This document shows, piece after piece, positions 15,803 through 24,256 of a DNA stretch of 64,000 nt. The notes under the pieces are model-generated. The model did not search any database. It had not been told where the DNA came from and saw only the letters and a list, made by a program, of their open reading frames with translations. Both the position numbers and the translations under genes were made by a program. The stretch is from NCBI RefSeq assembly GCF_014643535.1, contig NZ_BMJQ01000007.1, positions 1 through 64,000 on the forward strand. Reading direction: 5' to 3'. The stretch's first letter is position 1; each line of letters starts with the position of its first letter. Source of the stretch: Aliidongia dinghuensis (GTDB lineage: Bacteria > Pseudomonadota > Alphaproteobacteria > ATCC43930 > CGMCC-115725).

Positions 15803-16879
15803 TTAGTCCAGCATTTCCGCGACCGCCTTGCCGCAGGCGACCGTGTCGGCGGCGCCGCCCAGGTCGCGGGTGCGGAGCTTCTGCTCCGCCAGCACGCGCT
15901 CGATCGCGCGGACGATCGCGGCGGCGGCCTCCGGCTCGCCCAGGTGGTCGAGCATCATGGCGGCCGACCAGATCTGGCCGATCGGGTTGGCGATGCCCCG
16001 GCCCGCGATGTCAGGCGCCGAGCCGTGGACCGGCTCGAACAGCGAAGGGAAGTCGCGCTCCGGGTTGATGTTGCCGGACGGCGCGATGCCGATCGTGCCG
16101 GTGCAGGCGGGGCCTAGATCCGACAGGATGTCGCCGAACAGGTTCGAGCCCACGACCACGTCGAACCAGTCCGGGTGCAGCACGAAATTCGCGGTCAGGA
16201 TGTCGATATGGTACTTGTCCCAGCGCACGCCCGGATAATGCTTCGCCATCGCCTCCACCCGCTCGTCCCAGTAGGGCATGGTGATGGAGATGCCGTTCGA
16301 CTTGGTGGCCGAGGTCAAGTGCTTCTTCGGGCGCGCCTCAGCGAGGTCGAAGGCGAACTTCAGGATCCGGTCGACGCCGGTCCGCGACATCACCGTCTCC
16401 TGGATCACGACCTCGCGCTCCGTGTCCTGGAACATGCGGCCGCCGACCGAGGAATATTCGCCCTCGGTATTCTCGCGCACCACGTAGAAATCGATGTCGC
16501 CCGGCTTGCGGCCGACGAGCGGGCAGGGCACGCCCGGCATGAGCCTGACGGGCCGAAGATTGACGTACTGGCTGAACTCGCGCCGGAACAGGATGAGCGA
16601 GCCCCACAGCGAGACATGGTCCGGCACAACCTTGGGCCAGCCGACCGCGCCGAAGAAGATCGCGTCATGGCCGCCGATCCGGGCCTTCCAGTCGTCCGGC
16701 ATCATCTGGCCGTGGCGCTGGTAATAGTCGCAGCTGGCGAAATCGAAATGGTCGGGCCGAAGCTCGAAGCCGTATTTCTTGGCGGCGGCCTCAAGCACGC
16801 GCACGCCCTCGGGCACGGTCTCCTTGCCGATGCCGTCGCCCGGTATGACGGCGATGCGATAGATGCGGTTCGATGCCAT
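15803..16879 (-). CDS. ttuC: Tartrate dehydrogenase/decarboxylase-type (isopropylmalate dehydrogenase family)
   Basis: 358 residues, a full-length member of the beta-decarboxylating dehydrogenase family. The N-terminus reads IAVIPGDGIGKE, followed by the substrate region with Arg residues (YVNLRPVRLMPGVPCPLVGRKPGDIDFYVVRENTEGEYSSVGG), the Lys/Asp metal site region (SDLGPACTGTIGIAPSGNINPER) and the NAD-binding PSLFEPVHGSAPDIAGRGIANPIG. The PCPLVGRKPGDIDFYVVRENTEGEYSS stretch is typical of TtuC and D-malate dehydrogenases rather than LeuB. It would oxidise tartrate, D-malate or a related hydroxyacid with NAD in the cytoplasm. No transporter or tartrate regulator is adjacent, so the physiological substrate is uncertain. 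Confidence 0.88.
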   Translation of the reverse strand: MASNRIYRIAVIPGDGIGKETVPEGVRVLEAAAKKYGFELRPDHFDFASCDYYQRHGQMMPDDWKARIGGHDAIFFGAVGWPKVVPDHVSLWGSLILFRREFSQYVNLRPVRLMPGVPCPLVGRKPGDIDFYVVRENTEGEYSSVGGRMFQDTEREVVIQETVMSRTGVDRILKFAFDLAEARPKKHLTSATKSNGISITMPYWDERVEAMAKHYPGVRWDKYHIDILTANFVLHPDWFDVVVGSNLFGDILSDLGPACTGTIGIAPSGNINPERDFPSLFEPVHGSAPDIAGRGIANPIGQIWSAAMMLDHLGEPEAAAAIVRAIERVLAEQKLRTRDLGGAADTVACGKAVAEMLD

Positions 16880-17046
16880 TCCCTCACCCGTTCGATCGTT
16901 TGCGTTACGCGGTCAAATTTTCATCGGGCGGATGATGGCATTTCCAAGGGGGCGGCGCCAACCGCTTGGGCTTGCGGCATGATGCGCTTTGAGGGGCCGT
17001 GACCCCGTCGAAGCTCGGCTTCGGCAGGGCCACGGGTGCTTATCGA

Positions 17047-17187
17047 TTACGGATGGCGGGCGACGTGGTGGCGATGATGGCCCTTGTGCGCCACGTGGTG
17101 GCGATGGTGCGGCGGCTGGGCCATGGCGGCCGAGGTGGTCGCGGCGAGAACGGCGAAGACGGCGAACGCTGAAATCAACTTGCGCAT
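17047..17187 (-). CDS. His-rich exported small peptide (HHHH-motif type)
   Basis: 46 residues. A clear signal peptide (MRKLISAFAVFAVLAATTSA, cleavage near AMAQ at residue 23) is followed by a mature part of about 23 residues containing ten His, including two copies of HHRHHVA. Small secreted His-rich proteins of this type are found in alphaproteobacteria and probably bind metal ions in the periplasm, but their role is not established. No strong ribosome site is visible. The gene stands alone between the ttuC-type gene and the Rrf2 gene. The signal peptide, early stop and repeat structure argue that it is real. Confidence 0.65.
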   Translation of the reverse strand: MRKLISAFAVFAVLAATTSAAMAQPPHHRHHVAHKGHHRHHVARHP

Positions 17188-17452
17188 GGATAGGCTCGAA
17201 ATAAGAGGTTAGCTGCGGCCTTCACTGCCGCGGAAGTAAAGATACTCGATTGCGTTTGGGCACGGTAGAGTCATCGAATGGGCGCGAATGGCTCCTCTGC
17301 ATTTTCCTGTTGTTCGTTGGATTTGACTTTTCCGGCCTGGCATGAATCGGGATTTTTCGCGATTGCCCGACCATCTTAACTTTTAACAAATCGTGAATAT
17401 TGGAAACCACCGGGTCGCTCGGCGTTCGGCCGTGAGGTCGAGCGTTTAATGG
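17188..17452. other. Intergenic region between the His-rich peptide and the Rrf2 gene
   Basis: About 265 bases, less GC-rich than the genes around it, with TTGACTTTTCCGGCC and AACTTTTAACAAATC stretches that may be promoter elements for the leftward small gene. No gene seen. Confidence 0.4.
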
Positions 17453-17506
17453 AGACAAGTTTTGTCTGCGTTTTTGATTGACTCATAAACGCGGACAAAG
17501 TATGTC
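17453..17506 (+). promoter_or_regulatory. Tandem dyad operators and promoter of the Rrf2 gene
   Basis: Site 1 is the perfect 15-bp palindrome AGACAAGTTTTGTCT (17453-17467). Site 2, GACAAAGTATGTC (17494-17506), repeats its layout GACAA-N3-WTGTC, with centres 40 bp apart. A promoter TTGACT (17478-17483), 17-bp spacer, TATGTC (17501-17506) overlaps site 2. The expected transcript start is at or next to the ATG at 17513, which has no ribosome site, so a leaderless mRNA is predicted. Confidence 0.5.
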
Positions 17507-17512
17507 AGCGTT

Positions 17513-18052
17513 ATGGCTCATATCACCACCAGCGTCGAGTACGCGATCCACGGCCTGCTCTGGCTTGTCGACAATGACAAGCCGCTGAGCAGCCGCGACA
17601 TCGCGGACCTGCAGGCAATATCGCCGAGCTTTCTCGCCAAGATCTTTCCCAAGCTCGAGAAGGCGGGGATCGTCGCGGCGAGCGAGGGCGTGCGCGGCGG
17701 TTATCGGCTCGCGCGCCCGGCCGACCAGATCAGCTTCCTTGAGATCGTCGATGCGATCGAAGGCGAAAAGCCCTTGTTCGATTGCCAGGAGGTGCGCGGC
17801 CGCTGTGCCGTATACGGTGACAGCGCGCCCGAGTGGGCCATGGCGGGAACCTGCGCCATCCACGCCGTCATGCTGCAGGCCGAGAAGGCGATGCGGCAGG
17901 CGCTGGCGGCACAGACGCTGGGCGATGTGGCTGCCCGCTTCGGCAGCAAGGCGCCCCGGCAGTTTCTCGCCGACGTCCAGGACTGGATCGGCCAGCGTGT
18001 CGACGGTCGCACCGCACGGGTCGGCAGGCGGTTGCGCGACCAGCCGGCCTAG
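17513..18052 (+). CDS. Rrf2-family transcriptional regulator with Fe-S-type cysteines
   Basis: 179 residues. Winged helix-turn-helix (about 1-65: SSRDIADLQAISPSFLAKIFPKLEKAGIV and the GVRGGYRLARP wing) and a dimerisation helix, then Cys91, Cys98 and Cys114. Three cysteines in this region bind an iron-sulfur cluster in IscR, NsrR and RirA, although the spacing here (C-x6-C-x15-C) is not that of E. coli IscR or NsrR. The protein is longer than the usual 135-160 residues. Tandem palindromes overlapping its own promoter suggest autoregulation. The likely signal is iron, redox state or nitric oxide. Confidence 0.87.
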   Translation: MAHITTSVEYAIHGLLWLVDNDKPLSSRDIADLQAISPSFLAKIFPKLEKAGIVAASEGVRGGYRLARPADQISFLEIVDAIEGEKPLFDCQEVRGRCAVYGDSAPEWAMAGTCAIHAVMLQAEKAMRQALAAQTLGDVAARFGSKAPRQFLADVQDWIGQRVDGRTARVGRRLRDQPA

Positions 18053-18055
18053 GCC

Positions 18056-18076
18056 CCGCGGGTCTCAGGCCCGCGG
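18056..18076 (+). terminator. GC hairpin after the Rrf2 gene
   Basis: CCGCGGG-TCTCAGG-CCCGCGG, a 7-bp stem with a 7-nt loop, starting 4 nt after the stop codon. The following DNA is only mildly T-rich (CATTTCTTTCT), so termination may be partial. Confidence 0.35.
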
Positions 18077-18231
18077 CCCGACATTCGCTCATTTCTTTCT
18101 CGGGCTCCCGCCGGGCGCCCCGAGAAAGACCCCCGCGCGTCTCGTCTTGCGGCGCTGTGGAACGATGATTCGTGTCCGGCGCGTCCTGAGCCATCTCAGG
18201 GTCACCCGTCATGGACAAGGGAGGGTAAACC

Positions 18232-18987
18232 ATGAAGATCGTCGTCATCGGAGGCACCGGCCTGATCGGTTCGAAGACCGTCGCCATTCTGCGCCAGGGC
18301 GGCCACGAGGTCGTCGCCGCCTCGCCCAATACCGGCGTCAACACCATCACCGGCGAGGGCCTCAAAGAGGCCTTGACCCGCGCGCAGGTCGTGATCGACC
18401 TCAGCAATTCCCCCTCATTTGAAGACAAGGCGGTGCTGGAATTCTTCCAGGCCTCCGGCCGCAACCTTATTGCGGCGGAGGCCGCGGCGGGCGTCCGGCT
18501 CCATGTGGCACTCTCCATCGTCGGAACTGACCGGGCCCCCGACATTGGCTATTTCCGCGCCAAGGTCGCCCAGGAGAAACTGATCGAGGCCTCCGGCGTC
18601 CCCTACACCATCGTCCGAGCGACCCAGTTCATGGAATTCTTCGGCGGCATCGCCGATTCAAGCGCGGATGGCAACATCGTCAGGGTTTCGCCCAGCCTGT
18701 TCCAGCCCATTGCGGCGGACGACGTTGCTCCGGTCGTCGCCGAGATGGCGGTCGCAGCACCCCGAAACGGTATCGTCGAGATCGCCGGCCCGGAACGGGC
18801 GCCGTTCAACGAATTCGTTGCCCGCTACCTGAAGGCAGCCGGCGACCCGCGGCAAGTCGTGCGCGACCCCGAGGCCCGCTACTTCGGCGGCCGGGTCGAT
18901 GAGCACACGCTCGTGCCGTTGGGCGAGGCGCGCCTCGGCCGCATCGGCTTCGACGAATGGTTCCGTCGCTCACGGACGAAAGCCTGA
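18232..18987 (+). CDS. NAD(P)-binding NmrA-like (atypical SDR) protein
   Basis: 251 residues. Rossmann motif GGTGLIGSKT at residues 8-17, then the atypical short-chain dehydrogenase pattern: VVIDLSNSPSFEDKA, HVALSIVGTDRAPDIGYFRAKVAQEKLI (the Tyr-x3-Lys equivalent is YFRAK) and a C-terminal region (EWFRRSRTKA). Members of this group bind NADP(H) and act as quinone or nucleotide-sugar reductases or redox sensors; the substrate is not known. The GGGAGGG ribosome site before the ATG is strong. It follows the Rrf2 gene by 180 bp on the same strand and may belong to its regulon. Confidence 0.8.
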   Translation: MKIVVIGGTGLIGSKTVAILRQGGHEVVAASPNTGVNTITGEGLKEALTRAQVVIDLSNSPSFEDKAVLEFFQASGRNLIAAEAAAGVRLHVALSIVGTDRAPDIGYFRAKVAQEKLIEASGVPYTIVRATQFMEFFGGIADSSADGNIVRVSPSLFQPIAADDVAPVVAEMAVAAPRNGIVEIAGPERAPFNEFVARYLKAAGDPRQVVRDPEARYFGGRVDEHTLVPLGEARLGRIGFDEWFRRSRTKA

Positions 18988-19164
18988 TCCTGCATCGGCC
19001 AGCCGAAGGATAAAGGGGTCGGCCAAGCTCCTCGCCGTGTTCGTCGTGGGCTCGAGCGAGACGGAACTGACGACCCTATTCGGGAACTGAAGGCAATCGT
19101 CATGGCGGCGGCTGGTCGAGCGGCCGTCGCCATGACCTCTATCATGCCTGCGGCGTGAGCTAGC

Positions 19165-20058
19165 TCAGTCCGGCGCCTGGTCGAGGAGCGCCTCGAATAC
19201 GGCGGCCGGTGCCGACGGCTGGCGGCCCGGCAGGCGCAGGCGGGTCAACTGACGGCGGACGGCGAAGTCCCGTGTGCTGAGGGCGACGAGCTTGCCGAGC
19301 GCAATCTGATCCGCCGCCGCTGCGGCTGACACGATCGCGATGCCGAGCCCGCCTGCTACGATCTGCTTGATCGCCTCCGTGCTGCCGACTTCCAGGATCT
19401 GGCGCGGCACGATGCGATGCGATTCAAGCGCGGCCAGCGCCACCTCGCGCGTGCCCGAGCCGGGCTCGCGGACGAGGACGATCTCGTTCGCCAGCGCCGC
19501 CGCGGCAATGGGCGCGGTGGCGCGGGCCAGCGCGTGGTCGGGTGCCGCGATCAGGATCATCTCCTCCTCACGCCAGGGCACGACCTCGATGCCGGGTTCC
19601 TCGACCGGCCCTTCAATGAGCGCGATGTCGAGCTCGCGCGCCGACAGCAGGTCGGCGATGGCACGGGTGTTGGCGCTGGTGAGCCGCAGCTCGATCTCCG
19701 GATGGCGGCGGTGGAACAGGCCCAGGAGCGGCGGCAGCTGATATGTCGCAACCGTCGTGCTGGCGCCGATGCTGAGCGTGCCGCGCTCGAGGCCGCGGAG
19801 CGCCGCCAGATCCTCTTCTGCGGCGCGCTCTGCGGCAAACAGCTGGGTGGCGTGACGCATCAGCAAGGCGCCTGCTTCGGTCAGCGTCACACCGCCGGCG
19901 CCGCGCTCCAGCAGGCGGCTGCCGACCTGCGCCTCGAAATCGCGCACGCCCTTGGAGACCGCAGGCTGGCTCAGATGTAGCGCCTCGGCGGCACGCGAGA
20001 AGCTCTGGTGGCGGGCGACGGCCGCGAACAGGCGCAGCAGGTGCAGGTTCAGGCTCAT
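19165..20058 (-). CDS. LysR-family regulator, YeiE-like
   Basis: 297 residues. N-terminal helix-turn-helix (about 1-60, LHLLRLFAAVARHQSFSRAAEALHLSQPAVSKGVRDFEAQVG) and an effector-binding domain with the GTLSIGASTTVATYQLPPLLGLFHRRHPEIEL segment typical of the CysL/CbbR/YeiE branch. It is divergent from a YeiH-type exporter, as yeiE is from yeiH in enterobacteria, and sulfite dehydrogenase genes follow the exporter. I infer that it senses sulfite or a related sulfur anion and activates the divergent genes. Confidence 0.85.
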   Translation of the reverse strand: MSLNLHLLRLFAAVARHQSFSRAAEALHLSQPAVSKGVRDFEAQVGSRLLERGAGGVTLTEAGALLMRHATQLFAAERAAEEDLAALRGLERGTLSIGASTTVATYQLPPLLGLFHRRHPEIELRLTSANTRAIADLLSARELDIALIEGPVEEPGIEVVPWREEEMILIAAPDHALARATAPIAAAALANEIVLVREPGSGTREVALAALESHRIVPRQILEVGSTEAIKQIVAGGLGIAIVSAAAAADQIALGKLVALSTRDFAVRRQLTRLRLPGRQPSAPAAVFEALLDQAPD

Positions 20059-20067
20059 AGAGTAAAG

Positions 20068-20078
20068 TTATATGATAA
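20068..20078. promoter_or_regulatory. Candidate LysR box between the regulator and yeiH
   Basis: TTATATGATAA, a TTAT-N3-ATAA dyad, 10 bp upstream of the LysR start in an AT-rich stretch of the divergent intergenic region. The position fits an autoregulatory LysR site; the sequence is too short to be specific. Confidence 0.35.
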
Positions 20079-20164
20079 TGAGAAAGATGTATTGGAGTTA
20101 TGATGTGGGCAGGTCCAAGTGAAGAGGGCCGGTGCGGAGCCGGCCATCCGATCCTGGAGCCGTC

Positions 20165-21229
20165 ATGCCTGCCGCCGCCTTCAACCCGATCCGCCTTGCA
20201 CCCGGTGTTGCCCTCTGCGCCGCCGTCACGGTCGCGGCCATGGTGCTGCAGGGGGTTGAGGAGCGGCTCGTCGGGCGGCCTTATCTCGAGGCGCTGGTGC
20301 TGGCGATCCTCATCGGCACGGCGGTGCGCTCGCTCTGGACCCCGCCCCAGCGTTGGCTGCCGGGCATCAATTTCAGCGCCAAGTTCCTGCTTGAGCTGGC
20401 GGTCATGCTGCTCGGCGCCTCGATCAGCGCGCAGACCATCCTCGCGGTCGGGCCGGGCCTGCTCATCGGCATCATGGGTATCGTGCTGGTCGCGATCCCG
20501 GCCAGCTACATGCTGGGCCGCTTCCTGGGGCTGCCGCAGCGCATCGCCATCCTGATCGCCTGCGGCAACTCGATCTGCGGCAATTCCGCGATCGCCGCCG
20601 TGGCGCCAGTGATCCGCGCCGACAGCGACGACGTCGCCTCCTCGATCGCCTTCACCGCGGTCCTGGGCGTCGTCGTCGTCCTGAGCCTGCCGCTCCTCGT
20701 CCCGCTCTTCGGCCTCTCGGCCTCGCAATATGGCGTGCTGGCGGGCTTGACGGTTTATGCCGTGCCGCAGGTGCTGGCCGCGACGGTGCCGGTCGGCCTC
20801 GCCGCGACGCAGATCGGCACGCTCGTCAAGCTCGTCCGCGTGCTGATGCTCGGGCCGGTCGTGCTGTTCCTGTCGCTGGGCGCGAGCCGGCTCGAGAAGG
20901 CGGCGATCCATCGCTCGGCGGTCGTGACCGGCGAGGCGCTGCCCAAGACCGGCAAGCTGCCGCTCAGCCGCCTCGTGCCCTGGTTCATCGTCGGTTTCCT
21001 GGCGCTGGCGGCGCTCCGCTCGGCGGACCTCGTCCCGCACGCCATGCTCGCGCCGGCCGCAGCGTCGGCGAACTTCCTCACCATCATTGCCATGGCGGCG
21101 CTGGGCCTGGGCGTCGACGTGCGCGTCGTGGCCGGGGCCGGCGGCCGGGTGACCTCGGCCGTGGTCGTGTCGCTCCTGATCTTGATCACCATCAGCATGG
21201 CGCTCATCCGCGTGCTCGGCATCGCATGA
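20165..21229 (+). CDS. yeiH: YeiH/UPF0324 family putative sulfite or sulfate exporter
   Basis: 354 residues with about 10-11 membrane helices. Conserved family features include FSAKFLLELAVMLLGASIS and IACGNSICGNSAIAAVAPVI (the CGNS pair), plus GLTVYAVPQVLAA. The start at 20165 is chosen because GGAG stands 5 nt before it; a GTG 33 nt upstream has no such site. UPF0324 proteins are annotated as sulfate exporters on weak evidence. Here the gene lies between a YeiE-like regulator and sorAB, which favours removal of sulfite or its oxidation product from the cell. Confidence 0.85.
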   Translation: MPAAAFNPIRLAPGVALCAAVTVAAMVLQGVEERLVGRPYLEALVLAILIGTAVRSLWTPPQRWLPGINFSAKFLLELAVMLLGASISAQTILAVGPGLLIGIMGIVLVAIPASYMLGRFLGLPQRIAILIACGNSICGNSAIAAVAPVIRADSDDVASSIAFTAVLGVVVVLSLPLLVPLFGLSASQYGVLAGLTVYAVPQVLAATVPVGLAATQIGTLVKLVRVLMLGPVVLFLSLGASRLEKAAIHRSAVVTGEALPKTGKLPLSRLVPWFIVGFLALAALRSADLVPHAMLAPAAASANFLTIIAMAALGLGVDVRVVAGAGGRVTSAVVVSLLILITISMALIRVLGIA

Positions 21230-21355
21230 CGGCCGGTGCGGTATTAAGATCCGAGCGTCCGGAATAAAATGAAGACGACGGCGTCTGGCGTCTGAGCCCT
21301 GCCGTATCCGACGCCAGCCTCGGCAGGAGCCAATAAAGCAAGCGAGGCATCGGAT

Positions 21356-22591
21356 ATGAAGACGAACGAACACAGCTCCATCATCACGACCCGCCGCGCC
21401 TTCCTCGGCCAGGCCGGCATGGCCGGCCTTGCGATGGCGACGGCGCCGGCCTGGGCCGACACGGTCAAGCTGCCGCTGCCGGGTGGGCCCGAAGAGCGCC
21501 AGATCACGACGGCCTTTCCGGAAAAGGGGCCGATGATCCTGCAGCGGACCCGGCCGCCGCTGCTCGAGACGCCGTTCGAAGTGTTCGACCGCGGCGTGTT
21601 CACGCCCAACGAGCAGTTCTTCGTGCGCTGGCACTGGGCGGTCATCCCGAACGCGGTCGATGTCGACCAATTCCGGCTCGCCGTGCGCGGCCATGTCGAA
21701 AAACCGCTATCGCTCTCGCTCAAGGACATCGTCGACGGGCTGCCGCGCGTCGAGCTTGCGGCGGTCAACCAATGCTCGGGCAATTCGCGCGGCCTGTTCC
21801 AGCCGCGGGTGCCGGGCGGGCAGTGGCTCAACGGTGCCATGGGCAACGCCAAATGGACCGGCGTCCGGCTGAAGGATGTGCTCGACCGGGCGGGCGTCAA
21901 GGCGGGCGCCGTCCAGGTGCGCTTCAACGGGCTCGACGAGCCGGTGGTCGACGGGGCGCCCGACTTCATGAAGTCGCTCGACATCGATCATGCGCGCGAC
22001 GGCGAGGTCATGATCGCCTATGCCATGAACGGCCGGCAGATGCCGCTCGTCAACGGCTTCCCGCTGCGCCTCATCGTGCCCGGCTGGTACTCGACCTATT
22101 GGATCAAGATGCTGAACGACATCGAGGTCCTGGATAAGCCGGACGACAATTACTGGATGAAGACGGCCTATCTGATCCCGGATACGCCGCACGCCTCGGT
22201 CACCCCCGGCCAGACCGGCTTCAAGACGGTGCCGATCAACCGGATGGTGCCGCGCTCGTTTGTGACCAACCTCAAGGACGGCGCCTCGGTCCCGGCGGGG
22301 GCGTCGACGCTCGTGCGCGGCATCGCCTTCGGCGGCGATACCGGCGTCGCCAAGGTCGAGCTGTCGCCCGACGGCGGCAAGAGCTGGCTTGTGACCACGC
22401 TTGGCAAGGACGAGGGCAAGTACAGTTTCCGCCAGTGGCAGGCCAACATCACGCTCGCCGACAAGGGGCAGCACAAGCTCATGGTCCGCTGCACCAATGC
22501 CGACGGTGTGGCACAGCCGGATCAGCCGAACTGGAACCCCGGCGGGTTCATGCGCAATCTGGTCGAGACCACGACCGTCATGGCAGCCTGA
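21356..22591 (+). CDS. sorA: Sulfite dehydrogenase molybdopterin subunit SorA
   Basis: 411 residues. A Tat signal (TRRAFLGQAG at 12-21, cleavage near AWAD) shows export of the folded, cofactor-loaded protein to the periplasm. The sulfite oxidase fold follows: Cys140 in VNQCSGNSRG is the molybdenum ligand, and the C-terminal dimerisation domain (about 285-405) includes GIAFGGDTGVAKVELSPDGGKSW. It oxidises sulfite to sulfate and passes electrons to the cytochrome subunit encoded 14 nt downstream. Molybdenum cofactor genes are not in the window. The regulator and exporter upstream complete a sulfite-handling unit. Confidence 0.93.
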   Translation: MKTNEHSSIITTRRAFLGQAGMAGLAMATAPAWADTVKLPLPGGPEERQITTAFPEKGPMILQRTRPPLLETPFEVFDRGVFTPNEQFFVRWHWAVIPNAVDVDQFRLAVRGHVEKPLSLSLKDIVDGLPRVELAAVNQCSGNSRGLFQPRVPGGQWLNGAMGNAKWTGVRLKDVLDRAGVKAGAVQVRFNGLDEPVVDGAPDFMKSLDIDHARDGEVMIAYAMNGRQMPLVNGFPLRLIVPGWYSTYWIKMLNDIEVLDKPDDNYWMKTAYLIPDTPHASVTPGQTGFKTVPINRMVPRSFVTNLKDGASVPAGASTLVRGIAFGGDTGVAKVELSPDGGKSWLVTTLGKDEGKYSFRQWQANITLADKGQHKLMVRCTNADGVAQPDQPNWNPGGFMRNLVETTTVMAA

Positions 22592-22605
22592 GGGAGGGCG
22601 GCATC

Positions 22606-22932
22606 ATGTCGAACAAGATCCTGCCGGTCGCCCTGCTGCTGGGCGCCATTCTGTCCTCCGCCGCCTGGGCGCAGAGTGCGCTGACGCTGAAATCGGTCAG
22701 CGTCGACCTGCCGGCCGGCGACGGGCAATTCGCCGGCGACGGGGCCGACGCCATCAACAACAACTGCACGGCCTGCCATTCCCCGGGCATGGTGCTGAAC
22801 CAGCCGAACATGTCCAAGACGGCCTGGGAAGGCGAGGTGCACAAGATGATCAACATCTTCGAGGCGCCGGTCGACGACAAGGATGTGGCGCCGATCGTGG
22901 CCTACCTCACCAAGAACAAGGGCGCCAACTAA
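22606..22932 (+). CDS. sorB: Sulfite dehydrogenase cytochrome c subunit SorB
   Basis: 108 residues: signal peptide (1-22, cleavage WAQ), then a monoheme cytochrome c domain with CTACH at 54-58 and a later Met-containing stretch (GEVHKMINIF) that may supply the sixth ligand. SorB takes electrons from SorA in the periplasm and passes them to other c-type cytochromes. The start at 22606 has a GGGAGG ribosome site; the longer open frame through 22435 overlaps sorA and is rejected. Length and position match SorB of other sulfite:cytochrome c oxidoreductases. Confidence 0.92.
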   Translation: MSNKILPVALLLGAILSSAAWAQSALTLKSVSVDLPAGDGQFAGDGADAINNNCTACHSPGMVLNQPNMSKTAWEGEVHKMINIFEAPVDDKDVAPIVAYLTKNKGAN

Positions 22933-22982
22933 CGGGGCCGGGCGGCATCGGGGCAGTTCCTCGATGCCGCCGCACCGCCGGC

Positions 22983-23495
22983 CTACGGGCGGGCCTGCGT
23001 CTTCGGCTGGGATGCGGGCCGCTTCAGCCGGTAGCGGAACGAGAACTTGTAGCCTTCGTAGACGGCGATGCCGAGGAAGAGAATGTCCATCGGCTGGAAC
23101 ACGGCGGAGACGAGCGCACTCAGCCGTTCAATCGTCAAGGACTGAACCACGGCGAGCAGCGGCAGCTGCCGCGCGTGCGAGAGGAACGCGATATCGCTCA
23201 GCACCGTGCCAAGGCCCCAGCCGACCGCGGCGCAGACAGCGCCGAGCAGACCGAACTTGGGCTCGATGCCTTTCCCGGCGAAGCGGATCGCATAGCCGAC
23301 GAGCGCGCCGACCGCGACCGCCGCCAGGCCCAGCTCCATGTTGGTGGCAAAGACGACCGCCGCCCAGAGCACGGCGCCGACGATGGCGGCCAAGAGGCCG
23401 GCCGGAATGGCCAGCGCGAAATTCTGCTCTGCCGTCAGCTGCGCGATAATCTGCTCCGCCGTCGGCCGACCGACCGCTGTCGTCTCCACTGCCAT
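22983..23495 (-). CDS. Membrane protein of unknown function, four helices
   Basis: 170 residues with about four hydrophobic segments (about 28-48, 51-72, 81-103 and 128-148 in the 23495-start numbering). It has a short charged C-terminus (KFSFRYRLKRPASQ). I do not recognise the family with certainty; similar small proteins are annotated only as conserved membrane proteins. The start at 23495 (MAVETTAVGRP) is preferred to an upstream GTG because GGGGAG stands 7 nt before it. It is convergent with sorB, 50 nt away, and precedes the urease genes on the same strand without obvious linkage. Confidence 0.75.
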   Translation of the reverse strand: MAVETTAVGRPTAEQIIAQLTAEQNFALAIPAGLLAAIVGAVLWAAVVFATNMELGLAAVAVGALVGYAIRFAGKGIEPKFGLLGAVCAAVGWGLGTVLSDIAFLSHARQLPLLAVVQSLTIERLSALVSAVFQPMDILFLGIAVYEGYKFSFRYRLKRPASQPKTQARP

Positions 23496-23620
23496 ATGCT
23501 TGCTCCCCAAGGACCGACTGGCCGGCCTCGTTGCCTGACGAGTTCCGGCCGTCGTGCCAGGATATGCTTCGTCTTTCGCTCCATCAATAATTGAGATTTA
23601 TGTACGGCTCGCGTCTGGCG

Positions 23621-24256
23621 TCAGTCTGCCTTGAGGCCGCCCGCCTTCTCAATGAAGGCGACGATCTCGGCCAGGCCCCTGTTCTCCTTGAGGTTGGTGA
23701 ACAGGAACGGCCGCTCGCCGCGCATCTTCTTGGCGTCGCGGTCCATGACCTCGAGCGAGGCGCCGACGAGCGGCGCCAGGTCGATCTTGTTGATGATCAG
23801 CAAGTCGCTGCGCGTGATGCCGGGGCCGCCCTTGCGCGGGATCTTGTCGCCGGCCGAGACGTCGATGACATAGAGCGTGATGTCGGCCAGTTCCGGGCTG
23901 AAGGTCGCGGCCAGATTGTCGCCGCCGCTCTCGATGAAGATCACGTCGAGGCCCGGGAACTGGGCGTTCATCTCGGCGACGGCGGCCAGGTTGATCGACG
24001 CATCCTCGCGGATCGCCGTGTGGGGGCAGCCGCCGGTCTCGACCCCCTTGATGCGGTCGGCGCTGAGCGCGCCGGAGCGCGTCAGGAACTCCGCGTCCTC
24101 CTTGGTATAGATGTCGTTGGTGATGGCCGCGATGTTGTAGGTGTCGCGCATCGCCTTGCACAGGCGATCGGTCAGCGCCGTCTTGCCGGAGCCGACCGGG
24201 CCGCCGATGCCGACGCGCAAGGGGCCGTGGGTGGGGCTGGGGGTGGAAACGCTCAT
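23621..24256 (-). CDS. ureG: Urease accessory GTPase UreG
   Basis: 211 residues. P-loop [11 protein letters not shown] (about residues 18-28), the conserved [14 protein letters not shown] segment, the metal-binding GGCPHTA (Cys-Pro-His) and the NKIDLAP guanine motif. UreG hydrolyses GTP while nickel is delivered to apo-urease in the UreDFG complex. It is the last gene of the ureDABCEFG operon and overlaps ureF by 4 nt. Length and motifs are normal. Confidence 0.96.
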   Translation of the reverse strand: MSVSTPSPTHGPLRVGIGGPVGSGKTALTDRLCKAMRDTYNIAAITNDIYTKEDAEFLTRSGALSADRIKGVETGGCPHTAIREDASINLAAVAEMNAQFPGLDVIFIESGGDNLAATFSPELADITLYVIDVSAGDKIPRKGGPGITRSDLLIINKIDLAPLVGASLEVMDRDAKKMRGERPFLFTNLKENRGLAEIVAFIEKAGGLKAD

